Shown here: in pieces, positions 51,570-61,831 of the stretch
Numbering within the stretch: the stretch's first letter is position 1
Layout of the letters: the number at the start of each line of letters is the position of its first letter
Assembly (NCBI RefSeq): GCF_004027225.2
Contig: NC_044283.2
Span: forward strand, 11,116,992-11,180,991
Direction of reading: 5' to 3'
DNA length: 64,000 bases
DNA from: Strigops habroptila
Lineage: Eukaryota > Chordata > Aves > Psittaciformes > Psittacidae
Notes under the pieces: generated by a model
What the model was told of the DNA's origin: nothing
Seen by the model: the letters and a program-made list of their open reading frames with translations, nothing else
Databases searched by the model: none
Translations under genes and position numbers: made by a program

Positions 51570-53168
51570 GATATTCTGTAAGTAAAAATTTTGTCTGGAA
51601 GTAAAATCTTACTATTTTTTTTCTTTAGGTTTAAGGACCTGATGAAAAACTAAAATTCAGTCCTTCACTGAGGCTTAAGGGAGAATATAAACATATATTT
51701 TTTGGTTCTTACTTAATTTAGAATATTTCTATAGATTTAATGAAACTGTAGCTCATCTGCAGTCTGACATCAAACTTCTCTTCATAATCTCACTTTTGTG
51801 AGGTATCTACCACATCAAGTATTTTCCCTTTATAAACCAGACTTCAAATAAAGCGAAATTAACTAATGGGAATTGATTCTAGTAAAGCAAGGAGTAAAAT
51901 GACAGCATCACCTAAACAATTGAGACTATGCTCAAATGTCTTGTGGAGCAAGAGCTTTGTTACCAGGAGAGAAATTGATTCTTACTTTGTATAGTATTTC
52001 ATCCATTGCTAAAGCTGAATATTGTATTGCCATTTTAAGACTGTGGATCACAGAGAAAGCAACAAGATACAGAATTTAGATAAAGCAGAGCTATTTCACA
52101 CCTTTAGCCGTTACCTTCACATTTAAATGCAGAATTATGTAAGGCTGGCATTTGGATGCAAAAATGCTCTCTTACCACTTCTCCAAACAACAGGGAAGTT
52201 TGTGTAATTACAGGAGATTTGCTGGCTGGCTTGCCACCTGCAGTGATGCCATACAGGAAGGGGAACAGCCATTGTGCATCTGTGACAGATCTGCGTGCTG
52301 GTGAGTTCAGAAACAGTCCATACAAAGGAAGCAGGGTACTACAGTAATACAGTGTGCTACACTAGTTATGATAGCATTGCAAAAACAATAAAAAGGTAGT
52401 TTTAAAACTAATTCACTGGTCTTATCATATTCAATGAGTCAAGCAGGTATTTCATTCCCCAGTTTTTGGAAAGAAGGAAGTAAAAAAACAAGGCACAACC
52501 AACCTTCTTCCAACTTCTTAACCTGACTTCCTGCAGGCCCATCTGGGCTCCACAGGTGAACTCTGTCTGACTCAGGAAATCACGTTTCAAGTCAAACACA
52601 TCCTACCCCAAGGTGAATCATTAGGGAAGACCAATGACAGGAAAATAATTGAAAGTCTGGTTTTGCTCTTTGCACCATCTGGAAACAATCTCCATCTGGA
52701 GACCACATAAACGTTTTTACATGTTTTACATGAGCCTCCTCCTTGTCAAACATATCAGTAGTATGCTTACCAGAGTAAGTAAGCATCCTGGGGAATTCTT
52801 CTTATCCTGCATGTAGCCAAATAAAGGCTAACACAGACGTCATCACTTGATTGCATGCAAGTTTATGTAATTCCATGGCTTTTCTCAACTCTGTCCACTC
52901 AGTAAGATAAATACTTTCCTGAGATTCCTACACCACTAAGTACACTATCAGCTGCGCTCCCTTCCTGTGGTGCCCTGCTTCACAGGAGTTGCAGTTCACC
53001 TGGCTTACGCTATTCTTTCCGATAGTCCAATAACCCTAACTGAACTACATCCAATCTGCCCCTTAGAATATGATTCACCCAAGGATTTCTCTTCTTTTTG
53101 AAATGTGTGACTTCTGTGCTGTCCTTAACACAGCCGTGCCTAGTGCTAAATTCAGGACATGGTGTGCT
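51570..53168. other. Non-coding, nothing recognised
   Basis: DNA between the full-length CR1 and the solo LTR. Frames are short and unremarkable. Confidence 0.6.
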
Positions 53169-53750
53169 TGTTTTGGTTGGGGTAATTTTCTTCACGGTAG
53201 CTGGTATGGGGCTATGTTTTGGATTTGTGCTGAAAACAGTGTTGGTAACAAGAATGTTTTAGTTATTGCTGAGTAGTGATTACATAGCATCAAGGCCGAC
53301 TGTGTTTCTCATACTGCCCCACTGAGTAGGCTGGGAGTGCAGAAGGGAGGGGACACAGCCGGGGCAGCTGACCTCAATGACCCAAAAGATATCCCATACC
53401 ATATGGTGTCATGCTCAACCTGTAAAGCTGCGAGAAAGAGGGGGCGACATTCAGAGTTACAGCATTTATCCTCCCAAGTAACTGTTATGCATGCTGGAGC
53501 CCTGCTTGCCTGGAGATGGCTGAACACCTGCCTGCCCATGGAAAGTGGTAAATGAATTCCTCAGTTTACTTTGCTTGTGCATGTGGCTTTTGCTTTACCT
53601 GTTAAACTGTCTTTATCTTAATCCATGAGTTTTATCACTTTTACTCTTCTGATTCTCTCCCCCACCCCACTGGACTGGCGTGGGGGGACAACGATGACAG
53701 TGAGTGAGTGGCTGTGTGGGGCTCAGTTGCCAACACACAGTCCAACACTG
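53169..53750 (+). mobile_element. Probable solo LTR of an avian endogenous retrovirus
   Basis: The sequence starts TGTTTTGGTTGG and shows features I recognise from a widespread bird ERV LTR. These are 'ttcacggtagctggtatggg', 'ggacacagccggggcagctg', 'gatatcccataccatatggt', a TATA-like region near 53420, 'gttaaactgtctttat' as a polyadenylation-type region at about 53602, and 'gattctctcccccacccca'. Length is about 580 bases. No gag, pol or env frames lie beside it, so it is best read as a solo LTR. The 3' end is diverged, and I could not define target-site duplications. The family name is not certain. Confidence 0.75.
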
Positions 53751-54467
53751 CAGACCAGAGCCATGGCGAAAGACTCGGAGCCCACCACAGCTCCTGTACT
53801 ACATGGCATACTGGATAACGTGGTCTGTGATCCAGGAGTAAGGTGCTGCTGCAATTATCACAGTCAATGTTATCTAGCAAGAGCTACTGCTTCTTCCAGG
53901 AATGTAAAGAGAAGGAAGAGCATTCAACACTTCAGACAGTTCCTTGCTCCTGCCACGTCAAACACATTTAGACCCTGCTTCTTCTGCATGCAATGGACCA
54001 GAATGTGTTGGTTTAAAGTTAGGGTGCTAGAAAAGTGGCTTTGGAATGGTTTTGAAAAGTGTTTCCAGTGTCATCTTTCATTTCTCCTCTGCTTTGTCTC
54101 CAGTTATTTCCTTCCTTTGTGCTTCAGATTCCCTGAGCTCTTAGACAGTTCTCATGGCTTATTCATTCTTACCACTAGACCTCTTTGTCTTGCAATCCAC
54201 TTCTATGTCACTGCTCTCACCTCCAGATTTCATCTTTAGTAACTTTGTTTAAATCTTGCTCTTTCTTCGGTAGGATTTGGAATCAAAACCTTGTCTCTGT
54301 ACATCAGTTTCCACACTGTCAGTACATAAGCTAGGCCTGAACCAACACGATTTCTTGGTCAGAGCTTGTAAAGCAGATACTGAATTTTACAAGTACTTTG
54401 CAATTGACAGGTATGAATTATGACACTAGTTCCATGACTGAATCATAATTAGGATTTCTGCTAAGTT
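53751..54467. other. Non-coding, nothing recognised
   Basis: Holds the second half of a 204-codon plus-strand frame (53625-54239) whose first third is LTR sequence. The remainder has no motif. Confidence 0.55.
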
Positions 54468-54893
54468 CATAGCATCATTTAGGTTGGAAAAGACCTTTAA
54501 GATCATTGAGTCCAACCATTAACCCAGCACTGCCAAGTCTACCATTAAACCATGTCCATAAGTGCCACATCTACATGTCTTTAGAATACCTCCAGGGATG
54601 GTTACTCAAGCACTTTCCTGGGCAGCCTGTTCCAACACTTTAATAGTCCTTTCAATGAAGACATTTTTCCTAATATCCAATCTAAACCTCCACTGGTGCA
54701 GCTTGAGGACGTTACCTCTTGTCCTATTCACTTGTTATTTGGGAGAAGAGACCAACCCCCACCTCACTACAACCTCCTTTCAGGTAGTTGCGGAGAGCCT
54801 CTGAGCCTCCTTTTTCTCCAGACAAAACAACCCCAGGTTCCTCAGCTGCTCCTCGTAAGACTTGTGCTCCAGACCCTTCACCAGCTTCTTTGG
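54468..54893 (-). mobile_element. CR1 fragment, same subfamily as the 34.9 kb copy
   Basis: About 425 bases of inverted CR1 3' sequence. Markers are 'aggttggaaaagacc', 'gatcattgagtccaacca', 'ctgggcagcctgttccaaca', 'cctcttgtcctattcact' and 'cctcagctgctcctcgta'. It shares the diverged 3' region with the copy at 34.9 kb and stops at 'cttcaccagcttctttg'. Confidence 0.92.
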
Positions 54894-55716
54894 ATGTGCA
54901 TTTAAATTTGAAAGTTAAACCTTTCAAAAATAGTCTACCACAGCAAATCATCACCTGCTCAAGGTGTAAAGACATTCCTGTTATCTGATATGCAGAAACC
55001 CTCCCGTTCCAACATTATGAAACATTTTCTACTGTTACTCCTTACTGTAAAAAAAGAGGGAAAGGACAGTATGGCCTACAGAGCCCTAAAAACCTACAAA
55101 TACCTGTGGAAAACCTCCACAGTAATTTCCCAGAAAGTTATTCTTCAAACTAACACTCAATACGAATCAGTACAAAAAGCACGGAAAGGAGAACTAGGGT
55201 CTGACCAAGATACGAAGGATAATATGCAGTATTACGCCACAGTAACGCAGAGAGGAAGCTGTCAGGTCAGGAAAGTGAACTCTCTCTTCTGAGATTCGGA
55301 GTTCTGACTCCGAAGAGCCTCTGAGTCATAAGAAACCATAAATCCTCCTGGACAATTTGGAACAAACCAGATAATTTTCATGGTTTGAAAACGCTGCATC
55401 ATGTACATTTGATCTCATTGAGGATCATGAAGAGTATCCTAGGAAACAAAGTTTTTAAACTTTTCAACTTATACAAATGCATGTTAGACAAGCCATGACC
55501 AAATTTCAAAAGTATATACATACTTTACTATACCTTCTCCGTGTCAATAAAAAAAATAAAAGAATGAAAAATACAGGAGAACTTGTAAACTGAAAAATCA
55601 GATGCATAGGAATTGGGAAACCTTTCCATAATTGTACAGATCTTCATGCACTAGGCAGTCCCAAAGTCAACCACAGATTTGGTTATGTACACAAGCTTAA
55701 ACACAAGTGGCAGCAT
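54894..55716. other. TRMT44 downstream flank
   Basis: Immediately 3' of TRMT44 on the minus strand. No further AATAAA on that strand was seen. The plus-strand frame of 100 codons (54990-55292) has no family resemblance. Confidence 0.5.
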
Positions 55717-55722
55717 TTTATT
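55717..55722 (-). promoter_or_regulatory. TRMT44: AATAAA polyadenylation signal overlapping the TRMT44 stop codon
   Basis: On the minus strand the terminal codon TAA is followed directly by TAAA, giving TAATAAA. A canonical AATAAA therefore overlaps the stop codon by two bases. In the next several hundred bases downstream I saw no second AATAAA or ATTAAA on this strand. If this signal is used, the 3' UTR would be only a few tens of bases. Usage is inference. Confidence 0.5.
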
Positions 55723-55953
55723 ACTGTAAATGTTTCTTCTTTTTAATCATCTGAGACTGCCTTAGCTCCTTAGTCCCATGAGCATATGGGCAAGATTCAG
55801 AAGGCAAGGAACAACCATCAGGATGATGAATGAAAAACCAACAGAGACGTGTTTTAAATGCTTCAGCTGAAAGGCGGCGTTTCACTTCAGGCTTAGTTTT
55901 CCTTGACAGTTTCTCTTTTCTCCAGTCACGAATATGAACTCTCCCATTTAGAA
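55721..55953 (-). CDS. TRMT44: TRMT44 terminal exon with CCCH zinc finger
   Basis: The last coding exon begins after acceptor gaatcttag, completing a Val codon (G|TT), and reads LNGRVHIRDWRKEKL, a basic Lys/Arg stretch, RLSAEAFKTRLCWFFIHHPD and GCSLPSESCPYAHG, ending in a lysine-rich tail and TAA. The cysteines and histidine are spaced C-x9-C-x6-C-x3-H, the CCCH-type finger found at the C terminus of vertebrate TRMT44. It is likely an RNA-binding element, by family knowledge. No 60-residue ATG-started frame exposes this exon, so automated ORF calling would miss it. The preceding intron is 2.97 kb. Confidence 0.93.
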
Positions 55954-56562
55954 CTAAGATTCAGAAACAAACAAAAATGCAGCTGTTAATAGATAGCCAT
56001 GGGAATTATACTGGAAAAAATGCACAGTGACAGTCTGTGAATAAAATATATGTTCTACAAATGGATCACTCAGGCAAAACCAAATGTGCCATTTCTACAG
56101 GAATAAAAAGAAGTGTACAAACAAGATGATACAGACATGGTCTAAAGAATTGTTTTCCCTGGGAGATGCTTTACTGTGAATAGTTTGAGGCACATTTGTG
56201 TCATCTTTGTAGATGTTTGTTTCAAATGCAGCAGTTAGAATCATTTAGACTAAAATCCTCTGAATTTAGATTGCAAATCCTTACAAAGAAATTTCAACTT
56301 CAAGAACTGTAATCCTTCCCATGTCCAAAACTTTATTACCCCACATTTGAAATGTGATTACCAGTAAAAATCTAGTAAATCTTCTGTTACTTTCACTACA
56401 TAGAAATGCTCTTGCAAAGACAATGGTTCGCTGACCCAAAAAATACACTGCATCAAGGAAATGATAAGTCTTAATCCTTCATAGGAACCAACAGGGAATT
56501 ATCATTCATCACTTTGGGATTTTTTTAATTCATTTAATTCATTTGCTGCATTAGGACTATAA

Positions 56563-56614
<52 letters not shown>

Positions 56615-59600
56615 AACCTTTGTCAGCTCCTTAAATGTGCAAACAGAACAGAGTAAAAGGAAGTTAGTGAGAAAGAAAAAAAGTAGATGGAAAACAGCAG
56701 TGAAAATGAGGAGGGAAGAATGTGCCACTTCTCAGTTGCCATGCTCTTTTTTCATATTCTGCCTCAATCATACCTTCTGTATCACATACTTGTATCAGTT
56801 AACTGATACCATTGTGCATTCTGATAACTGCTATTCCAAAAGTAACAAGTCAAGTGAAAGCTTAGTATCACACATTCAGGCCTGGATGAATTCATCCCTC
56901 AAGGTTTCCTTGTGATATACAAATAGATCTGAACTCACACAAAGGCAATCCAGCAGCAGGTTCAGCTTTAACATCTTTCAAAAGATGAAGAAAAATGAGC
57001 AGATATAGTGCTATTTATGATCAAGCATATATTTACCCTAGAAAACCAGTCCTGTATTGAACAAGATGCCAGATCAAAAGAAACTGCCACAGATCAGCCA
57101 CTCTAAGCTCTCTTTTTGTGTGTGTGTGTGTGCATCCATCTGTTTTCCTTAACTTTAAAGGAAATACACTTCAGAAAAAAATTACAAAAAAGCTGCAGCC
57201 ATGTTCTCCTCTGTTGTCTTTGGCATGAGCAATGTCTTTCTAGACCACTTGCTGATAGAAGTCCTTGTTATGGTAACATGTTGAAGGAAAGAATCAAATG
57301 GTCTCTACTGAAGCCCCAGGGAGCATCCATTTGATGTAAATTACTAAGAAAAATGTGGCCTTAATCCTAGTCTTTCTTCAGAGGTAATGTGCAGACAGCA
57401 TCCATGCCAAATTAAAATGCTTATTCCGTTTAACAGGTTGTAAATCTATTCTACCTATCCCTAATGACAGGGAATCAAATTCAGACACATAATGAATGCA
57501 GTGTGACCAGCTCTTTTCAATGGATGGTAATTCAAATGGATTTCAGTATGGCTTCACATTTTGTAATTGCCAAGTTTTCAGAAATCCTTAGCGGATGCTA
57601 AACATGGCTAAGTTGACCACTGGAAGCAAGTATGTTGCACACTCAGGATTACTTGCCTTGGATTAGTTGATCAACATTTTATAACCGACATACAACTGTT
57701 GGGACAGAAGAAGTTAGAATCATACAATCATAGAATAGTTAGGGTTGGAAAGGACCTTAAGATCATCTAGTTCCAACTCCCCTGCCATGGGCACGGACAC
57801 CACACACTAAACCATGTCACCCAAGACTCTGTCCAACCTGGCCTTGAACACTGCCAGGGATGGAGCATTCACAGCTTCCTTGGGCAACCTGTTCCAGTGC
57901 CTCTCCACCCTCACTTCTTCCTTATATCTAATCTAAACTTCCCCTGTTTAAGTTTGATCCCATTACCTCTTGTCCTATCACTACAGTCCCTAGCGAAGAG
58001 TCCCTCTCTGGCATCCTTGTAGGCCCTCTTCAGATACTGGAAGGCTGCTATGAGGTCTCCACGCAGCTTCTCTTCTCCAGGCTGAACAGCTCCAATTTTC
58101 TCAGCTTGTCTTCATATGGGAGGTGCTCAAGCTCCCTTATAATCCTCGTGGAAGTTAACCCACTTCCAAATCTGAAGCAGCCTTAATACCGATAAAACCT
58201 TGAAGATCTTGTATCACTGCAAAGCTAGACCTTACTTTTGAAAAACAAATAAAAATCAAACAAAAAACCCACGATAAGAAAACCCCAACCAACCAACCAA
58301 CAACACACACAAAAAAAACCACACAGCACATACCACCACAATGGGGAAAAATGCCCCAAACACACAGACAAGCAACAACAGTTATTGGCAAACCCAGCCA
58401 GCCACAGAAACTTACTACTGGGTTCTTTCTGCCATGCCACCACAATCTATATAAGCACATCAAGCCTCACAGTAACAGGTTCTTATGAAGACTGGTTTTA
58501 TTTTATGTCAGCATTTACACTGTGGATCTGGGTAAGACTAGACTATATCTTAGTTAATTGCTTCAGTGAACTTGCCCTGCATTTGATGGCCCCCAAATTA
58601 TCAATACTTTACAGGAAAAATAAAAATTCCTTAAGTCAAACAATAGCTTCAAATTAGCCACCTTAAAGCATTCTTTTTTTCAGATGTAGTTGGTCTAACA
58701 CAATGCTTTGCTAATAAGATGCCATACCAATGTCATTCAAAAGAGTTCTACTAGCAGTATCTTGGCACAGTGGGCACATAAATAATGTACAGTTTTCCAC
58801 AAAGGTATAGAAAGTGGTTAAAAAAAACCACCACCACAGTAGTTCTCCAGTTGTGTTTAAACGCATATAGAAGAGATAAAATAAGTGATTAAACAAACAA
58901 AAAACCAAACCCTCTTCTTTACCTTCAAATACTTGATGATTGTTCTTGAGAAGTGTCTGCAGGCCTCCATATTCACTCTTTAGCCTTTTTAAAGTGTCTT
59001 TATTTAAGTGTTCTGCTACTTCTTTCAAGGAAAGGCTTTCTGCAATAAATAATGGTGTAGCTATTAAAAATGTATATATATGTAGAAGTTAAATTTTCTT
59101 AGGACTTTATAAGTTAATGATTATAAGCAGAACCTATGAATTATGTACCAGTACTGCATCAACTTTGTACTCCCAGCATTATGCATGATATATATTTTAT
59201 ATGTATATTGTCTGTAAAATAGCAGCTTTCATTCTACAGGACTCAAGTCAGAATTTCCACAGTAAGACAGACACTTTTTTTATTTTCCCTCTTTCTTTTT
59301 TTGCAGTAGCATATAACCCTCATTGCAATAGGCACTATTTACATGCATGTGTTTAGAGAAAGAGAGTGACTCAAAGGATATCCTGAAACAGTAACATATG
59401 AGAAACAACAGTGAGTAAATAATAATAATGGACGGAGGTAAATGGAAAGATGGTTGTAGTAAGAATGCTTATAAAATTAACAACCTCTGTTCTTTTTCTT
59501 CCTAAGACTAAACTAAGAATTCCTAATCATATCATAATCAAATGGCAGTTCAAAGCACTTCTTACACAATTCTTACAAAATTATAGCTAACTATTATGCT

Positions 59601-61831
59601 AGAAAACTTAATATTCTCCATAGATAGATGTAGATGTTCTGTTTTAGTAAAGAGGGAGGAGTTCTGGGTTTGGTTTGGCTTTTGTAATAAAAATTGATGA
59701 GCAAAAAACCTCCACACCAATTTCAAAATATTCTTATATGCCTTATTAGCATCCTAGTGTGCAAGAAAACATTGCAGAATAAAATAAAAGTGCCTTTAAT
59801 TGCTACTGTACTGCTCTTGGCATTGCCTGAAAACTATTTCACTAAGTTTAAAAAACTATGTCAATTCATTGGAAAAGACATCCTCTACCAGCAAAAGATA
59901 ATGTAAAGCAAAGACAATTTCACCTCCTTGATTCCAGGTATTCATATTTCCATCATGCATATCAGAACATGATTTTTGGGGGGCTGCATTTAACAGCAAG
60001 TTTGCCACACTGAGAACCACATCATCTACAAAATCCCGGGGGAGGGAAGCACAATTTCTGATTTGTTCTACTTTTTCTCTGGGTTGAAATCCAGGCATCC
60101 AAATTGTACCAGCAGTGTCAGTCTCATTTTCAGGAAGTTCTGAACCTGCTTCTTTGCATACAGCATCACAGTGATCCTTATGATTACATGCAACTTTTCT
60201 GTCACACATGACCACAGCACAGGTCTGACGATTATTAATATACTGTGTTATCTGCTTGTCAATCAGAGCATGTTCTGTAGGTGGATAGGTCCTGCTTTTT
60301 CCAATAAGGCTTACCTATTTAGTAGAAACAGATAAATAACTATTTAAACAGACTCCCATACACACAGGCCCCCCAACATGCACATGTCTTATGCAGGCTT
60401 CTAAATCTACCTATGGGAGATATCCATTCAAACTCAATGCTCATTAACATCTACGGTTTCTTGATTCTAGCTTTCAAGTATTGGTGCCACAGAACAAATC
60501 CAGTAATCAAACCATAAGCCATCATGCTATAAAAGCACAGAGCAAAAAGATTGTTTGTGACCCTCAGATTATTTACAAAATTAAAGCTGGGTGCCTCTTC
60601 CTACTCTGAGAACATTTCACTTTGAATTTCATGGACATGGGAAAGAGAAAAATTAAGTACAAATACGCAACATAGGCAGCTAGGAAAATTAAGCCAAAAA
60701 ATTAGCTTCGTAAATTTTCCAATCCTATAACCTGGCAAAGAAATAATCGTAAAACCTTCCTTTTCTGAGTATTTATACTCTCTCTGCAGAGGATATTGTC
60801 TCAGGTAATGTAACTGACAATAGTCTGATCTTACAACAATAATGAACAAACATCCATATGCTTCAGAAAGCTAGCAGCCTAAAAAAACAATAATTAAAAA
60901 GACAAAAGCCCTACATAGCCCAAAATTACCCTTTTTGTTGATGGAATTCTAAGGCAATCTTCTTCCACATTAAAGCCACATATAAATCCCACTTGGGCAA
61001 TAAAATCAAGATACTCTCTGTACTGAGTTTTCTTGCTTTGTCTTCGGCTGTATTTTCCATGGAAATCGAAGAAGCAACACGGCAGCACAAAGTAGCAACA
61101 TGAATAGGAAGACCTACAAGAAGGGTAACAAACTGCTGAACAGAATGTTACTTCAGGGAACATACAAATTTAACAAATAACCCACTAGATACAATAATGG
61201 AAATTTTCATTTCAAGTGACAGAGCTTCACAAAATAGTATTTATATGTTCCTCTTTCAGTAGATCTATTATGAGAATCAAAAATACTGTTTCACAAAGTA
61301 TCTGCTATAGCAAATTACTGTGCCAAGTTGGTTTGCAGGACTAAAGCTGCAGATACTAAACTATTGCAGCTGGTTGCAAAGGGCACAATGGTTCAAGGTA
61401 AAGCAGAACCAACGGCAATTTAAAAAAACAAAGAAAGAACAAAAAAAACCCCACACCACAAAACCAAACAACAGATTCACATCAGTTCTGGGGTTTGAAC
61501 GTGAAAAGAAAAATGCTGCACTGAATTCTGTAAGAAAGTAAATACTACATCTGTGCTTCTCCACAGGAAATGAAATTTTGTAAAAATAATTAATTGCCAT
61601 CAAAAGCAGCAAGGATAGAAGATGTGGCAGCAAAGTAACAGTTTACACCAAGCCCACACATGTAACTATGCTTTGGTTTGTTTGTTTAATTCCTTCCCTC
61701 CCACTTCCCTCCCTCTGCAGATACCTAGCTGCAATTACAGGTATCCATGGTGTTAATTCATCTGAATGGTTTCCTATGAGCCAGTCAGTATCTGGAAAGA
61801 GATGACTGTCACCTGGCATGATCGTAGATTC
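55721..61831 (-). CDS. TRMT44: TRMT44, 3' half (five exons): tRNA-Ser Um44 2'-O-methyltransferase
   Basis: TRMT44 (METTL19, yeast Trm44) is the SAM-dependent enzyme that 2'-O-methylates uridine 44 of tRNA-Ser. Five minus-strand exons (61831-61725, 61113-60930, 60314-59924, 59039-58923, 55953-55721) total 1032 nt, exactly 344 codons with a TAA stop. All four introns are GT-AG and every split codon joins in frame. Motifs in order: WLIGNHSDELTPWIPVIAAR, FVLPCCFFDFHGKYSRRQ, KKTQYREYLDF, EEDCLRIPSTKR, GKSRTYPP, MPGFQPREK, SLPRDF, YGGLQTLLKNNHQVF, NGRVHIRDW, and a C-terminal CCCH zinc finger ending CPYAHG. I recognise these from vertebrate TRMT44. The human protein is about 757 residues, so the N-terminal half, including most of the SAM-binding fold, lies beyond the right edge. 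No frameshift or internal stop is seen, so the gene looks functional. Family assignment is very secure; exact start and upstream exons cannot be given. Confidence 0.95.
56567..56611. repeat. (CA)22 microsatellite in TRMT44 intron
   Basis: An uninterrupted CA run of 44-45 bases lies in the intron before the last TRMT44 exon. Perfect runs of this length are usually length-polymorphic. Confidence 0.97.
57117..57132. repeat. (TG)8 microsatellite
   Basis: A short TG run in the same TRMT44 intron, following a T tract. Confidence 0.9.
57718..58151 (-). mobile_element. CR1 fragment inside a TRMT44 intron
   Basis: It runs 433 bases from the inverted octamers (aatcatacaatcatagaata) to 'ggaggtgctcaagctccctt'. 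It aligns to the last ~430 bases of the full-length CR1. It lies in the 2.97 kb intron before the terminal TRMT44 exon, in the same orientation as the gene. Confidence 0.95.
58240..58375. repeat. A/C-rich low-complexity tract
   Basis: The plus strand is nearly devoid of T for long stretches (for example 'aaccaaccaaccaacaac' and 'cacacacaaaaaaaacc'). It is intronic to TRMT44. Its minus-strand frame translates to a Cys/Val/Trp-rich string that is not a protein. Confidence 0.8.
58923..59039 (-). CDS. TRMT44: TRMT44 exon D
   Basis: This 117-nt exon completes the Glu codon (G|AA) after acceptor ttattgcag and leaves one base at donor GAAG|GTAAAG. It encodes ESLSLKEVAEHLNKDTL followed by KRLKSEYGGLQTLLKNNHQV and FE. 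The block is helical and highly conserved in vertebrate TRMT44, and it sits just before the C-terminal zinc-finger exon. The ORF reads on into the intron beyond the donor, but that tail (KEEGLVFCLF...) has no family resemblance and is intronic. Confidence 0.93.
59924..60314 (-). CDS. TRMT44: TRMT44 exon C (linker region)
   Basis: This 391-nt exon starts in phase 0 and ends with one base of a Glu codon at donor GAG|GTGAAA. It opens with VSLIGKSRTYPP and then TQYINNRQ. A less conserved, Cys/His-containing, acidic linker follows (residues about 35-75 of the exon), then IWMPGFQPREKVEQIRNC, SLPRDFVDDVVLSVANLLL and a variable Ser/Asn-rich end. The GF-PREK and LPRDF blocks match vertebrate TRMT44; the linker between is poorly conserved in the family. 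The exon begins with the bases GTAAGC directly after the acceptor AG, so its 5' edge also resembles a splice donor (see findings). Confidence 0.92.
60930..61113 (-). CDS. TRMT44: TRMT44 exon B
   Basis: This 184-nt exon completes the split Arg codon (AG|G) and ends in phase 0 before donor GTAATT. The encoded block reads RSSYSCCYFVLPCCFFDF, then GKYSRRQSKKTQYREYLDFI, a GFNVEEDC stretch and LRIPSTKR. These are hallmark TRMT44 residues, including the cysteine pair of LPCCFFDF in the methyltransferase domain. Both splice sites are canonical. The flanking introns are 611 and 615 bases. Confidence 0.95.
61425..61475. repeat. A/C-rich low-complexity tract
   Basis: A second A- and C-only stretch ('aaaaaaaccccacaccacaa'), in the intron between TRMT44 exons A and B. 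Confidence 0.75.
61725..61831 (-). CDS. TRMT44: TRMT44 exon A (first in window)
   Basis: This 107-nt exon enters in phase 0 after an acceptor with a long T run (rc ...ttttttttttcag). It leaves after two bases of an Arg codon at donor AG|GTATCT. It encodes about 35 residues including LFPDTDWLIGNHSDELTPW and IPVIAA. The NHSDELTPW segment is one of the most conserved blocks of the Trm44 family and lies in the methyltransferase domain. The preceding intron is at least 2.1 kb, because no further coding block was found up to the right edge. Confidence 0.93.

Noticed and set aside
53625..54239. 204-codon plus-strand frame
   Set aside because: The first part is LTR sequence and the rest shows no motif; not a retroviral gene or host exon.
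56534..56728. Frame containing a Cys-Val repeat
   Set aside because: This is the translation of the (CA)22 microsatellite.
58155..58463. Cys/Trp/Val-rich minus-strand frame resembling a membrane protein
   Set aside because: It translates the A/C-rich low-complexity tract in a TRMT44 intron.
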